59,971 nt of DNA from Pseudomonas fluorescens. Its GTDB lineage: Bacteria; Pseudomonadota; Gammaproteobacteria; Pseudomonadales; Pseudomonadaceae. Where the stretch lies: positions 1 through 59,971 of the forward strand of contig NZ_LACH01000052.1 of assembly GCF_000968015.1 (NCBI RefSeq). Direction: 5' to 3'. This document shows, piece after piece, positions 19,925-40,130 of this stretch. A program made the translations under genes and the position numbers. The notes beneath the pieces are model-generated. The model was not told where the DNA came from, did not search any database, and saw nothing but the letters and a program-made list of their open reading frames with translations. Each line of letters starts with the position of its first letter. Position 1 is the stretch's first letter.

Positions 19925-21205
19925 ATGACCAACCGTCGTTCATTCCTCAAGCAGGCCGGTATTCTCGCGGCCGGCCTGCCCTTGGGCGCAGCCGTGAACC
20001 TGCCGGCGCTGGCCGCCAATCCGGCGCCGCTGCCGAAGGATAAGTGGGCGCAACTACGCCAGATGTTCAATCAGGACCCGGACTACCTGCACTTCGCCAA
20101 CTTTCTGGTGACCTCACACCCAAGACCGGTGCGTGAAGCGATCGACATGCACCGCGCCAACCTCGACCGCAACCCCGGTCGGGCCATGGACTGGGACCTG
20201 GGGGAAACCGAAAAACGCGAGCAGGAAGTGCGCGTCTGGGCCGGTCGCTACCTCAAGGCCAAGCCTGAGCAGATCGCCCTCACCGGCAGCACCACCGAAG
20301 GCCTTTCACTGATCTACGGCGGCATTCATGTGCGCCCCGATCAGGAAATCCTCACCAGCGAACACGAACACTACGCCACTAACTATGCCCTGGCTTACCG
20401 CCAACAAAAGGACGGGGTCAAAGTTCGCAAGCTCAAGCTGTTCGAGCACAGTCACAGCATTTCCGTGGACGAAGTGCTGGGCTCGATTGCCAAAGGCATT
20501 CGCCCTGAAACCCGAGTGCTCGGCATGACGTGGGTGCAATCGGGCAGCGGCGTCAAACTGCCAATCGGCGAGATCGGCAAACTGGTGGGCGAACAGAACC
20601 GTAACCGCGCAGAAAAGGACCGCATCCTGTATGTGGTCGACGGCGTCCATGGCTTCGGCGTCGAGGACCTCGACTTCCCCGACATGCACTGCGATTTCTT
20701 CATTGCCGGTACGCACAAATGGATGTTCGGCCCGCGCGGTACCGGGATCATCTGCGCGCGTTCGGCCGAGCTCAAGGACGTGACGCCGACCATCCCGACA
20801 TTCTCCGAAGCCACCACCTTCTCGACCATCATGACCCCCGGCGGCTATCACAGCTTCGAGCATCGCTGGGCCCTGGACGAAGCCTTCAAGCTGCACCTGG
20901 ACCTGGGCAAGGCCGAGGTGCAGGCGCGCATCCATGCGCTCAATACCTATGCGAAAAACCGCTTGCTGGAGCACCCGCAGATCGAACTGGTGACGCCAAA
21001 GAGCCCGGACCTGTCGGCCGGTTTCACCTTCTTCCGGATCAAGGATCGCGACTGCGAAAAAATCGCCGTCCAGTTGATGGAGAACCGCGTGGTCTGCGAC
21101 TCGGTGGACCGCGACGTCGGCCCGGTGATCCGCATCGCCCCCGGCCTGCTCAACACCGAAAACGATATCGACCGCTTCATGGTCTTGCTGAGCAAGATCG
21201 CCTAA
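19925..21205 (+). CDS. pvdN: PvdN, exported PLP-dependent enzyme
   Basis: The 426-residue protein is a class V aminotransferase-fold PLP enzyme carrying a Tat signal (TNRRSFLKQAGILAAGLPLG, residues 2-21). The PLP-Lys motif is FIAGTHKWMFGPRG, and GSTTEGLSLIYGG is the phosphate-binding turn. In fluorescent pseudomonads PvdN modifies the glutamate side chain of the chromophore (giving the succinamide form) in the periplasm. I start at the ATG at 19925 so that the RR motif is N-terminal; the frame remains open to 19904. Thirty bases separate it from pvdM, consistent with one operon. Confidence 0.94.
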   Translation: MTNRRSFLKQAGILAAGLPLGAAVNLPALAANPAPLPKDKWAQLRQMFNQDPDYLHFANFLVTSHPRPVREAIDMHRANLDRNPGRAMDWDLGETEKREQEVRVWAGRYLKAKPEQIALTGSTTEGLSLIYGGIHVRPDQEILTSEHEHYATNYALAYRQQKDGVKVRKLKLFEHSHSISVDEVLGSIAKGIRPETRVLGMTWVQSGSGVKLPIGEIGKLVGEQNRNRAEKDRILYVVDGVHGFGVEDLDFPDMHCDFFIAGTHKWMFGPRGTGIICARSAELKDVTPTIPTFSEATTFSTIMTPGGYHSFEHRWALDEAFKLHLDLGKAEVQARIHALNTYAKNRLLEHPQIELVTPKSPDLSAGFTFFRIKDRDCEKIAVQLMENRVVCDSVDRDVGPVIRIAPGLLNTENDIDRFMVLLSKIA

Positions 21206-21216
21206 TGCAGAACCCT

Positions 21217-21304
21217 GTAGGAGCGAGCCTGCTCGCGATAGCGGTGTATCAGTCGACATCGACTTCGCCTGATACACCGCTATCGCGAGCAGGCTCACTC
21301 CTAC
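21217..21304. repeat. REP pair, family A
   Basis: Near-perfect inverted arms, extended beyond the core by matching GATAGCGGTGTATCAG tails, between pvdN and pvdO. It may lower read-through within the operon. Confidence 0.87.
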
Positions 21305-21348
21305 ATTGGACCTTACAAGACTCCAGTTTTTTCTGAACGAGACACCTC

Positions 21349-22227
21349 ATGAACCGTGATCTGCTGACCCTGCCGCTCAAGGCACTCACACTGACAGCCC
21401 TCATGGCCGGCCTGTTGCCGGCTACCGCGCTAGCTGCGGCAACGGCGCAACCGGGCAAAGTGTTCAAGGACTGCCGGGACTGCCCGGAAATGGTCGTGCT
21501 GCCCGCCGGCACCTTCACCATGGGCACCCCCGATGATGAAGTCGGTCGCGAACCCGATGAAGGTCCGATGCATGACGTGACTTTCGCCAAACCGTTCGCC
21601 ATGAGCCGCTTCCAGGTCACCGCCGGTGAATGGGACAGCTACGTGCGCGAGAGTGGCGTGACCATCGCCAACGGCGACACCCGGCCGGGTCGCGAGTGCG
21701 TCGCCAGCAAGCCGCGCTATCCGCAGAGCCCGCGCCAGCCGGCGGTGTGCATGAACTTCGACGACGTGAAAAACTACGTCGCCTGGCTGTCGAAAAAAAC
21801 CGGGCAGACGTACCGCATGGTCAGCGAGGCTCAACGCGAATATGCCTCGCGTGGCGGCAGCAAAGGGCCGTTCCCCTTCCCGTTCGATGAGGGCAAGGAA
21901 TACAGCATCAGCAAACACGCCAACACCTATGGTCCGGCGGACGGTTACAGCTTCAGCTCGCCAGTGGGCAGCTACCCGCCGAACGCCTTCGGCCTGTACG
22001 ACATGCACGGCAACGTTTACGAATGGGTCGAAGACTGCGAACACCCTGATTACGTCGGTGCCCCCACCGATGGCAGCGCCTGGGTCGAGCCAAAATGCGA
22101 AGCCGTGCGGATTCGTGGCAACGACTGGGGCGAAGCGCCGGTGTTCTCGCGCTCCGGCAACCGCAACAGCCAGTACCCGCAAGAACGCGGCGACTGGATG
22201 GGATTCCGCATCGTGCGCGACCTCTAA
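21349..22227 (+). CDS. pvdO: PvdO, periplasmic FGE-like maturation enzyme
   Basis: The 292-residue product has a Sec signal peptide (cleavage near ALAAA, about residue 30) and a formylglycine-generating-enzyme/sulfatase-modifying-factor fold: MVVLPAGTFTMGTP at about 46-59, FAMSRFQVTAGEWDSYV, LYDMHGNVYEWVEDC and the C-terminal GDWMGFRIVRD. PvdO catalyses a late oxidation converting dihydropyoverdine to the pyoverdine chromophore. It follows pvdN in the same direction. In P. aeruginosa pvdF comes next, but here there is only a REP pair and then the pvdE promoter. Confidence 0.94.
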   Translation: MNRDLLTLPLKALTLTALMAGLLPATALAAATAQPGKVFKDCRDCPEMVVLPAGTFTMGTPDDEVGREPDEGPMHDVTFAKPFAMSRFQVTAGEWDSYVRESGVTIANGDTRPGRECVASKPRYPQSPRQPAVCMNFDDVKNYVAWLSKKTGQTYRMVSEAQREYASRGGSKGPFPFPFDEGKEYSISKHANTYGPADGYSFSSPVGSYPPNAFGLYDMHGNVYEWVEDCEHPDYVGAPTDGSAWVEPKCEAVRIRGNDWGEAPVFSRSGNRNSQYPQERGDWMGFRIVRDL

Positions 22228-22264
22228 CCCGCAACCCCCAAAGTTTCTGGATGACGGTGTTCTT

Positions 22265-22400
22265 TGTAGAAGCTGTATAGGAGCTGCGTAGGAGCTGTGT
22301 AGGAGCTGTCGAGTGAAACGAGGCTGCGATCTTTTGACTTTGATTTTTTAAGACAAGATCAAAAGATCGCAGCCTCGTTTAACTCGGCAGCTCCTACAGG
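22265..22400. repeat. REP pair, family B, with stuttered head
   Basis: Family B inverted arms (CGAGTGAAACGAGGCTGCGA). The left arm is preceded by four tandem variants of the roughly 11-base unit TGTAGGAGC over 22265-22308. It occupies the place where pvdF lies in P. aeruginosa. Confidence 0.83.
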
Positions 22401-22439
22401 GTTTTGTGTGGCACGCCCCGCCGCCAGTCGGCACCCCGC

Positions 22440-22463
22440 TAAATTAAGCCTTCCACCAGACGT
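22440..22463 (+). promoter_or_regulatory. Iron-starvation (PvdS) box of pvdE
   Basis: TAAAT, 16 bases, CGT: an exact match, 42 bases upstream of the pvdE ATG. Confidence 0.9.
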
Positions 22464-22505
22464 TCTACTGGGTATCTGCCTTTACGACCCAAGGAACTGT
22501 CTTCC

Positions 22506-24155
22506 ATGACCCAGCCTACCCGTGGTGCCATCGGCGAATTGTTCGCCCTGTTGAAACCCTTTCGGCTCATCGTTGCCGCGTCCATTTTCCTGGGCATGGT
22601 TGGCGGCCTGAGCGTCACGGTATTGCTGGCGACCATCAACAACGCCCTGCATTCGGACACCGGCCTGACCCAAGGCGTCGTCGCCCTGTTCGCCGGCCTG
22701 TGCCTGCTGGCGCTGGCCAGTTCGATCTGCTCGGACATCGGCACCAACTATGTCGGCCAGCACATCATCGCCAAGCTGCGCAAACAGCTCGGTGAAAAGG
22801 TCCTGTCGGCACCGATCGAACAGATCGAGCGCTATCGCAGCCACCGTTTGATCCCGGTACTGACCCACGACGTCGACACCATCAGCGACTTCGCTTTCGC
22901 CTTTGCGCCGCTGGCCATTTCCGTCACCGTGACCCTGGGTTGCATGGGTTACCTGGCCATTCTGTCGTGGCCGATGTTCCTGATCATGGTCGCCGCCATT
23001 CTGATCGGCACGGCGATTCAGGCCTACGCCCAGAGCAAAGGGGTGCAGGGATTCATGGCCGCCCGAGAGGCCGAAGATGAACTGCAAAAGCACTACAACG
23101 CGATTGCCGAAGGTGCCAAGGAACTGCGCATTCATCGCCCACGCCGCCAGCGCATGTTCGTCTCGGGCATCAAGGCCACGGCCGAGTTCATCTGCAACAC
23201 CCAGGTGCGTTCGATCAACACTTTCGTGATCGCCAAGACGTTCGGCTCGATGCTGTTCTTCGTGGTCATCGGCCTGGCCCTGGCCCTGCAAACCTTCTGG
23301 CCGAGCGCCGACAAAACCGTGATGAGCGGCTTCGTGCTGGTGCTGCTGTATATGAAAGGCCCGCTGGAGCATTTGATCAGCACATTGCCGATTGTCAGCC
23401 GCGCGCAAATCGCCTTCCGCCGCATCGCCGAACTGTCGGAACAGTTTTCCACCCCGGAACCGCATCTGCTACTGAGCGATAAAGGCAACGTCAAGCAAGC
23501 GGTGCACGAACTGAAACTGGCCGATGTACGTTTCAGCTTCCCGGCTGCCGAAGGTGCTGCACCTTTCCAGCTCGGGCCGGTGAACCTGACGATCAAGCAA
23601 GGCGACATCACCTTTATTGTCGGCGAGAACGGGTGCGGCAAGACCACGCTGATCAAACTGCTGCTGGGCCTGTACACGCCGCAGCAGGGTGCAATCCACG
23701 TTAACGGCGAAGTGATCGACGCCGCCAACCGCGATGACTATCGCCAGTTGTTCACCACGATTTTTGCTGACTATTACCTGTTCGACGACGTGGTTCAGGG
23801 CGATACGCACATCCCCGAAGACGCCAACAAATACCTGCAACGGCTGGAGATCGCGCACAAAGTCAGCGTCAAGGACGGCAACTTCACCACCACCGACCTC
23901 TCCACCGGCCAGCGCAAACGCCTGGCCCTGGTCAATGCGTGGCTGGAGGAACGTCCGGTGCTGGTGTTCGATGAATGGGCGGCCGACCAGGACCCGACCT
24001 TCCGCCGGATTTTCTATACCGAGCTGCTGCCGGACCTTAAGCGTCTGGGCAAAACCATCATTGTGATCTCCCACGATGACCGTTACTTCGACGTGGCGGA
24101 CCAACTGGTGCGCATGGAAAGCGGACGGGTCGTCACTGAGCTGGCTCCCGCCTGA
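22506..24155 (+). CDS. pvdE: PvdE, ABC exporter of ferribactin
   Basis: The 549-residue protein is a cyclic-peptide-exporter-type ABC half transporter. The N-terminal 320 residues contain six hydrophobic segments (first at about 17-38, last near 270-295). The ATPase follows, with Walker A VGENGCGKTT (about 371-380), signature STGQRKRLAL and Walker B VLVFDEWAADQDP. PvdE moves the non-fluorescent precursor ferribactin, acylated in P. aeruginosa, from cytoplasm to periplasm, where PvdQ, PvdP, PvdM, PvdN and PvdO act. AAGGAA lies nine bases before the ATG. Length matches PvdE (549). Confidence 0.96.
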   Translation: MTQPTRGAIGELFALLKPFRLIVAASIFLGMVGGLSVTVLLATINNALHSDTGLTQGVVALFAGLCLLALASSICSDIGTNYVGQHIIAKLRKQLGEKVLSAPIEQIERYRSHRLIPVLTHDVDTISDFAFAFAPLAISVTVTLGCMGYLAILSWPMFLIMVAAILIGTAIQAYAQSKGVQGFMAAREAEDELQKHYNAIAEGAKELRIHRPRRQRMFVSGIKATAEFICNTQVRSINTFVIAKTFGSMLFFVVIGLALALQTFWPSADKTVMSGFVLVLLYMKGPLEHLISTLPIVSRAQIAFRRIAELSEQFSTPEPHLLLSDKGNVKQAVHELKLADVRFSFPAAEGAAPFQLGPVNLTIKQGDITFIVGENGCGKTTLIKLLLGLYTPQQGAIHVNGEVIDAANRDDYRQLFTTIFADYYLFDDVVQGDTHIPEDANKYLQRLEIAHKVSVKDGNFTTTDLSTGQRKRLALVNAWLEERPVLVFDEWAADQDPTFRRIFYTELLPDLKRLGKTIIVISHDDRYFDVADQLVRMESGRVVTELAPA

Positions 24156-24165
24156 TTACTGATTA

Positions 24166-24260
24166 CCTGTGGGAGCGAGCTTGCTCGCGATGGGGCCATC
24201 ACATTCAACATTGATGGCGACTGATCCAACGCCATCGCGAGCAAGCTCGCTCCCACAGGT
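24166..24260. repeat. REP pair, family A
   Basis: Perfect inverted arms, CCTGTGGGAGCGAGCTTGCT and its complement, between pvdE and fpvA. They separate the exporter gene from the receptor promoter. Confidence 0.88.
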
Positions 24261-24331
24261 TTCTCGAACTTTCTGCTTCCTCAGAAAAATATTTGACGGG
24301 TTTCTTTCCGGTTTCTCGCTCGTGCTGCGTC

Positions 24332-24350
24332 TAATAATCATTCTTATTAA
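24332..24350 (+). promoter_or_regulatory. Fur-box-like site before fpvA
   Basis: CTAATAATCATTCTTATTA is an AT-rich interrupted palindrome resembling Fur operators, about 40 bases upstream of the fpvA ATG. No exact TAAAT-N16-CGT box is present in this intergenic stretch, consistent with control by FpvI rather than PvdS. Confidence 0.6.
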
Positions 24351-24392
24351 CAAAAACTCTGCACAACATTTTTTCAGGAGCTCAGGTAAGTA

Positions 24393-26870
24393 ATGCGACC
24401 TCACACACGCCGCACACCTCTCGCGCTGGCCGTACAGCGCCCGACTTTGCATCGCACCCTGTTCACTAGCGTACTGCTGACCGCCACCTTGCTGGGGAGC
24501 TCGATGGCCAATGCTGCACCTGTAAAAGTGAATATTGCAGGTCAATCGCTTTCCAACGCGCTGACCGAACTGGGCATGCAGACCAATCTGCAAATCCTCT
24601 ATAGCCCGGATCAGGTTGCAGGGATCAAGTCTCGTGCGGTGTCCGGTTCGCTGGAACCGTCCGACGCCCTCGCCGCCCTGCTGAAAGGCACTGGCATTTC
24701 GTTCCAGATCAGCGGCAATACCGTCACCTTGGTGTCCGGCGGCGGCTCGAGCCTGCAACTGGGCGCGACCACCATTTCCGGCCAGGCTCTGGGCCTGACC
24801 ACTGAAGATACCCATTCCTACACCACCGGCGCGACGACCACCGCGACCAAGCTGCCGTTGACCCTGCGTGAAACGCCGCAATCGGTGACCGTGGTGACGC
24901 GTCAGCAAATGGATGATCGCGGTGTCACCAGCGTCGCCGACGCGTTGCGCAACACCCCTGGCGTTACGACACAGAAGTACGACAGTGACCGTACCGAGTT
25001 TTCCGCCCGTGGATTTGCCATCACCAACTTTCAGTACGACGGCGTCAACATTCCCTACGACGGCGTTTACGGTGAAAACCCTAACAACAGCGACGACGCG
25101 GCCAGCCTCGACCGCATCGAAGTCATCAAAGGCGCGACCGGCCTGATGACCGGCGCGGGCGACCCGTCCGCCACCGTCAACCTGGTGCGCAAGAAGCCGA
25201 CCAAGGAATTCAAGGCGTCGGTCAGTGCCACCGCCGGCTACTGGGACAACTACCGCACCGAAGGCGACATCTCCGGTTCGCTGAACGATTCCGGCAGCGT
25301 GCGCGGCCGCTTCGTCGGTGCCCTCCAGGATAAAGATTCGTACATCGATCATTACAGCCAGAAGAAAGACCTGTTCTACGGCATCCTCGAAGCCGACCTG
25401 ACGGACGATACCCTGCTGACCCTGGGCGTCGACAAGTCCAGTGCTACCCCGCGCGGCAGTTCCTGGACCGGTAACGCGCCGTACTACACCGACGGCGGCC
25501 GCACCGACTTCTCTCGCAGTTTCAACCCGGGTGCCGACTGGAGCCGTCGTGATTTCGACAGCACCACTTACTTCGCGTCGCTGGAACAAGCACTCACCAA
25601 TGACTGGAAATTCAAGGCCAGCTTCGACCAGAAAACCACCGATCACGACACCCAACTGGCCTCGGCCAGCGGCGGCAGCCCGGACCGCGCCACCGGCGAA
25701 GGCATGTTCTTTTACTGGGGTCGTTGGGAAGGCCATCGCGTGCAGAACACCGCTGACGTGAACGTCTCGGGCCCGTTCAGCCTGGGCGGTCGCGAGCATG
25801 AACTGGTGGCAGGTTTCATGGCCTCCCACTCCCGTCAGACCGGTTCAACTTTCGACAGCAGCGCCTTCGGACAGGTGACGGGCAACATTTTTGACTGGGA
25901 AGGCCATCTGGCGAAACAGGACTTCCCGAAAAACGGCAAGTACGAGCGCACCCAGAGCCAGAACGGCGCTTACCTGGCCACGCGCCTGCGTCCGACGGAC
26001 GACCTGTCGTTCATCCTTGGCGGCCGTGTGAGCACCTACAAGTACAACGAGGATTACTCCTACTATCCAGGCACCGGCCAGACCGACACCCACGCCAGCT
26101 ACAAGGAACATGGCGTCGTCACGCCCTACGCCGGTGTGGTCTATGACCTGGACGATACCTACTCGGTGTACGGCAGCTACACCAGCATCTACCAGCCACA
26201 AATCTACCAGGACGCCAGCGGCAAAACCCTGGAGCCGGTTGAAGGCAAGAGCTACGAGACCGGCCTGAAGGCGGCCTACTTCGAAGGCAGGCTGAACGCC
26301 AGCCTGGCCTTGTTCCGCATCGAACAGGACAACGTCGCCCAATACGTCACCACCGACACGAACACCGGCCGGGACGTCTACAAAGCAATCGCCGGCGCCA
26401 CCACCAACGGTGTGGAACTGGAACTGGCCGGCGAACTGGCTCAGGACTGGAACGTGTCTGCCGGCTACACCTACGCCCGTACCCGTGACAAGGACGAACA
26501 ACGCATCTTCGGTTTCCCGCTGGCCACCAGCAAACCGGAACACGTGATTCGTACGTTCACCACCTACCGTCTGCCCGGCGCGCTGGACCAGTTCACCGTC
26601 GGTGGCGGCATCAGCTGGCAGAGCGCTTTTTACGGCCAGAGCTACAGCCCCAACGTGGGCGGTGGCGTGGGCGGCAGCACCATGCTCAAGCAAGGTGGCT
26701 ACACCCTCGTGGACCTGATGACCCGTTTTCAATACGACGAGCACCTGAGCTTCACCGCCAATGCCAACAACGTCTTCGACAAGAAGTACCTGACGGGCCT
26801 GGGCAACTTCGGCACCACGTTCTACGGCGAGCCACGTAACCTGCAGATCACTGCGAAGTATGATTTCTGA
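24393..26870 (+). CDS. fpvA: FpvA, ferripyoverdine TonB-dependent receptor
   Basis: The 825-residue outer-membrane receptor has a long signal peptide (about 1-43, ending MANA), a secretin/TonB N-terminal signalling (STN) domain at about 46-112, a plug domain at about 150-260 (LRETPQSVTVVTRQQMDDRG, then IEVIKGATGLMTGAGDPSA) and a 22-strand barrel ending in the classic aromatic terminus KYDF. The STN domain means it both imports ferripyoverdine and signals to a sigma/anti-sigma pair, here presumably FpvI and a remote FpvR. It should be specific for the peptide predicted from the NRPS genes. A Fur-like site lies upstream and a strong terminator downstream, so it is monocistronic. Confidence 0.96.
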   Translation: MRPHTRRTPLALAVQRPTLHRTLFTSVLLTATLLGSSMANAAPVKVNIAGQSLSNALTELGMQTNLQILYSPDQVAGIKSRAVSGSLEPSDALAALLKGTGISFQISGNTVTLVSGGGSSLQLGATTISGQALGLTTEDTHSYTTGATTTATKLPLTLRETPQSVTVVTRQQMDDRGVTSVADALRNTPGVTTQKYDSDRTEFSARGFAITNFQYDGVNIPYDGVYGENPNNSDDAASLDRIEVIKGATGLMTGAGDPSATVNLVRKKPTKEFKASVSATAGYWDNYRTEGDISGSLNDSGSVRGRFVGALQDKDSYIDHYSQKKDLFYGILEADLTDDTLLTLGVDKSSATPRGSSWTGNAPYYTDGGRTDFSRSFNPGADWSRRDFDSTTYFASLEQALTNDWKFKASFDQKTTDHDTQLASASGGSPDRATGEGMFFYWGRWEGHRVQNTADVNVSGPFSLGGREHELVAGFMASHSRQTGSTFDSSAFGQVTGNIFDWEGHLAKQDFPKNGKYERTQSQNGAYLATRLRPTDDLSFILGGRVSTYKYNEDYSYYPGTGQTDTHASYKEHGVVTPYAGVVYDLDDTYSVYGSYTSIYQPQIYQDASGKTLEPVEGKSYETGLKAAYFEGRLNASLALFRIEQDNVAQYVTTDTNTGRDVYKAIAGATTNGVELELAGELAQDWNVSAGYTYARTRDKDEQRIFGFPLATSKPEHVIRTFTTYRLPGALDQFTVGGGISWQSAFYGQSYSPNVGGGVGGSTMLKQGGYTLVDLMTRFQYDEHLSFTANANNVFDKKYLTGLGNFGTTFYGEPRNLQITAKYDF

Positions 26871-26893
26871 GTGGCTGAACTGAAATGAAAAAT

Positions 26894-26922
26894 GCCCGTA
26901 TTGCGAGATACGGGCTTTTTTT
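26894..26922 (+). terminator. Rho-independent terminator of fpvA
   Basis: Stem GCCCGTA/TACGGGC followed by a run of seven T, 23 bases after the fpvA stop codon. Confidence 0.9.
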
Positions 26923-26945
26923 ATGGGCGATGATTTGTGGTGAGT

Positions 26946-27042
26946 CTCATGCCGCCATCGCGAGCAAGCTCGCTCCCACAGTGGATTTTCGGCGCTCACA
27001 AAACCCTTGTGGGAGCGAGCTTGCTCGCGATGGCGGCATGAG
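26946..27042. repeat. REP pair, family A
   Basis: Inverted units with extended arms (CTCATGCCGCCATCGCGAGC and its complement) between two convergent terminators. Confidence 0.88.
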
Positions 27043-27070
27043 CCTCACCCAAACCTCCTGAGCCAGACAC

Positions 27071-27105
27071 AAAAAAACCGCCACCCCTGACCCAGGCATG
27101 GCGGT
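27071..27105 (-). terminator. Rho-independent terminator of the esterase gene
   Basis: On the minus strand ACCGCC pairs with GGCGGT across a roughly 17-base loop, followed by seven T. It lies just after the stop codon of the convergent alpha/beta hydrolase. Confidence 0.75.
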
Positions 27106-27119
27106 ATTTTCATTTCATC

Positions 27120-28076
27120 TCAAACCCGCGAACGAACCCACTCCGCCACTTCAGCATGAATCCCCTCAACCTCCCCCAACAACCCCGCCATACGCAAAAA
27201 GTCATGGGTCATCCCAGGCTGTTCCAGCAACGTCACCTCATTCCCCGCAGCACGCAGCCGCTCGGCATACGCCAACCCTTCGTCATGCAATGGATCATGC
27301 CCGGCCAGGTACACCAGCGCCGGCGCCACACCCGAGAGATCCTCTGCCAGCAACGGCGAGCACCGCCAATCCGCCAGATCTTGCGGCGTGCGCCCGTAAT
27401 GCGCATAGAACCAATCCAGCGTCGGCGTCTCCAGCAAATAACCCTCGGCAAAATCCCGATGCGACGCGCGCTGGGTCGTGGCATCCGTCACCGGGTACAC
27501 CAACAATTGCGCGTTGGGTTTCAACGCCAGTTCATCAGGTTCACGCACCGCCATGATCGACAACACCGTCGCCAGTGTCGCGCCCACGCTGTCACCGGCC
27601 ACGGCCACTCGCGTTGCGTCCAAGCCACGCGTCGCGCCCTCACGAACCAGCCAGTTCCCCGCATCGCAGGCATCCTGCACCGGCGTCGGGAACCGCCATT
27701 CCGGCGCCAGGCGATAATCCACCGTCAACAAGGCAAAACCCCCTTGGGAGGCCAGCCGCCGGCACAGTGCGTCATGGGAATCGAGACTGCCGACCACATA
27801 CCCGCCGCCATGGAAATACAACACCACCGGTTGCAGCCCATCGACCGTTTGCCCGTCGCGATACACCCTTGCCGACAAGCTGTGGCCATCTCGCGCGGCG
27901 ATGGTGAAGTCCTCGCAGGCAACGCTGTCCAGCGGCACATCGAGAAACCCCGACGACGCTTCAAAATCGAGCCGCGCCTGTTGCGGCGACTGTTCGTGCA
28001 TCGCGCGACTTTTGCCGGTCATCCGGCCGAACTCGGCGAGTTCTAGAAATGCTTCAAGTTCTGGCAAAACAGCCAT
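27120..28076 (-). CDS. HSL-family alpha/beta hydrolase (esterase)
   Basis: The 318-residue protein belongs to the hormone-sensitive-lipase group of carboxylesterases. The oxyanion motif is YFHGGGYVVGS (about residues 81-91). The nucleophile Ser is in VAGDSVGATLA, the Asp in YLAGHDPLHDE and the His in PGMTHDFLRM. No signal peptide is visible, so it should be cytoplasmic. The ATG at 28076 has AGAAGGA eight bases upstream. It lies between fpvA and the terminal NRPS gene but shows no iron-starvation box, so it may be a housekeeping gene within the locus. A role in releasing iron from, or trimming, pyoverdine would be speculation. Confidence 0.85.
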   Translation of the reverse strand: MAVLPELEAFLELAEFGRMTGKSRAMHEQSPQQARLDFEASSGFLDVPLDSVACEDFTIAARDGHSLSARVYRDGQTVDGLQPVVLYFHGGGYVVGSLDSHDALCRRLASQGGFALLTVDYRLAPEWRFPTPVQDACDAGNWLVREGATRGLDATRVAVAGDSVGATLATVLSIMAVREPDELALKPNAQLLVYPVTDATTQRASHRDFAEGYLLETPTLDWFYAHYGRTPQDLADWRCSPLLAEDLSGVAPALVYLAGHDPLHDEGLAYAERLRAAGNEVTLLEQPGMTHDFLRMAGLLGEVEGIHAEVAEWVRSRV

Positions 28077-28146
28077 GGGACGAATCCTTCTACACAAAAA
28101 GGTCAATAATCGAGCAATACAAAAACTGGAAACGAGCGGCGCTTGT

Positions 28147-28245
28147 GTAGGAGCTGCCGAGTGAAACGAGGCTGCGATCTTTTGATCTTGATCTTGAAAA
28201 CAAGATCAAAAGATCGCAGCCTCGTTTCACTCGACAGCTCCTACA
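28147..28245. repeat. REP pair, family B
   Basis: Long inverted arms of the CGAGTGAAACGAGGCTGCGA type between the NRPS 3' end and the esterase gene. Confidence 0.87.
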
Positions 28246-28265
28246 GGGGACCGTGGCACTCCCGT

Positions 28266-40129
<11,864 letters not shown>

Positions 40130-40130
<1 letters not shown>

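Noticed and set aside
24261..24392. A PvdS box upstream of fpvA
   Set aside because: No TAAAT-N16-CGT or one-mismatch version was found there; only a Fur-like palindrome is supportable.
24156..25829. A 557-residue open frame antisense to fpvA
   Set aside because: It is the shadow of the GC-rich fpvA coding strand, is low in complexity, includes the REP pair, and has no recognisable domain.
27120..28076. The esterase as a pyoverdine-cleaving enzyme
   Set aside because: No signal peptide and no iron-starvation box were found; only position suggests a link.
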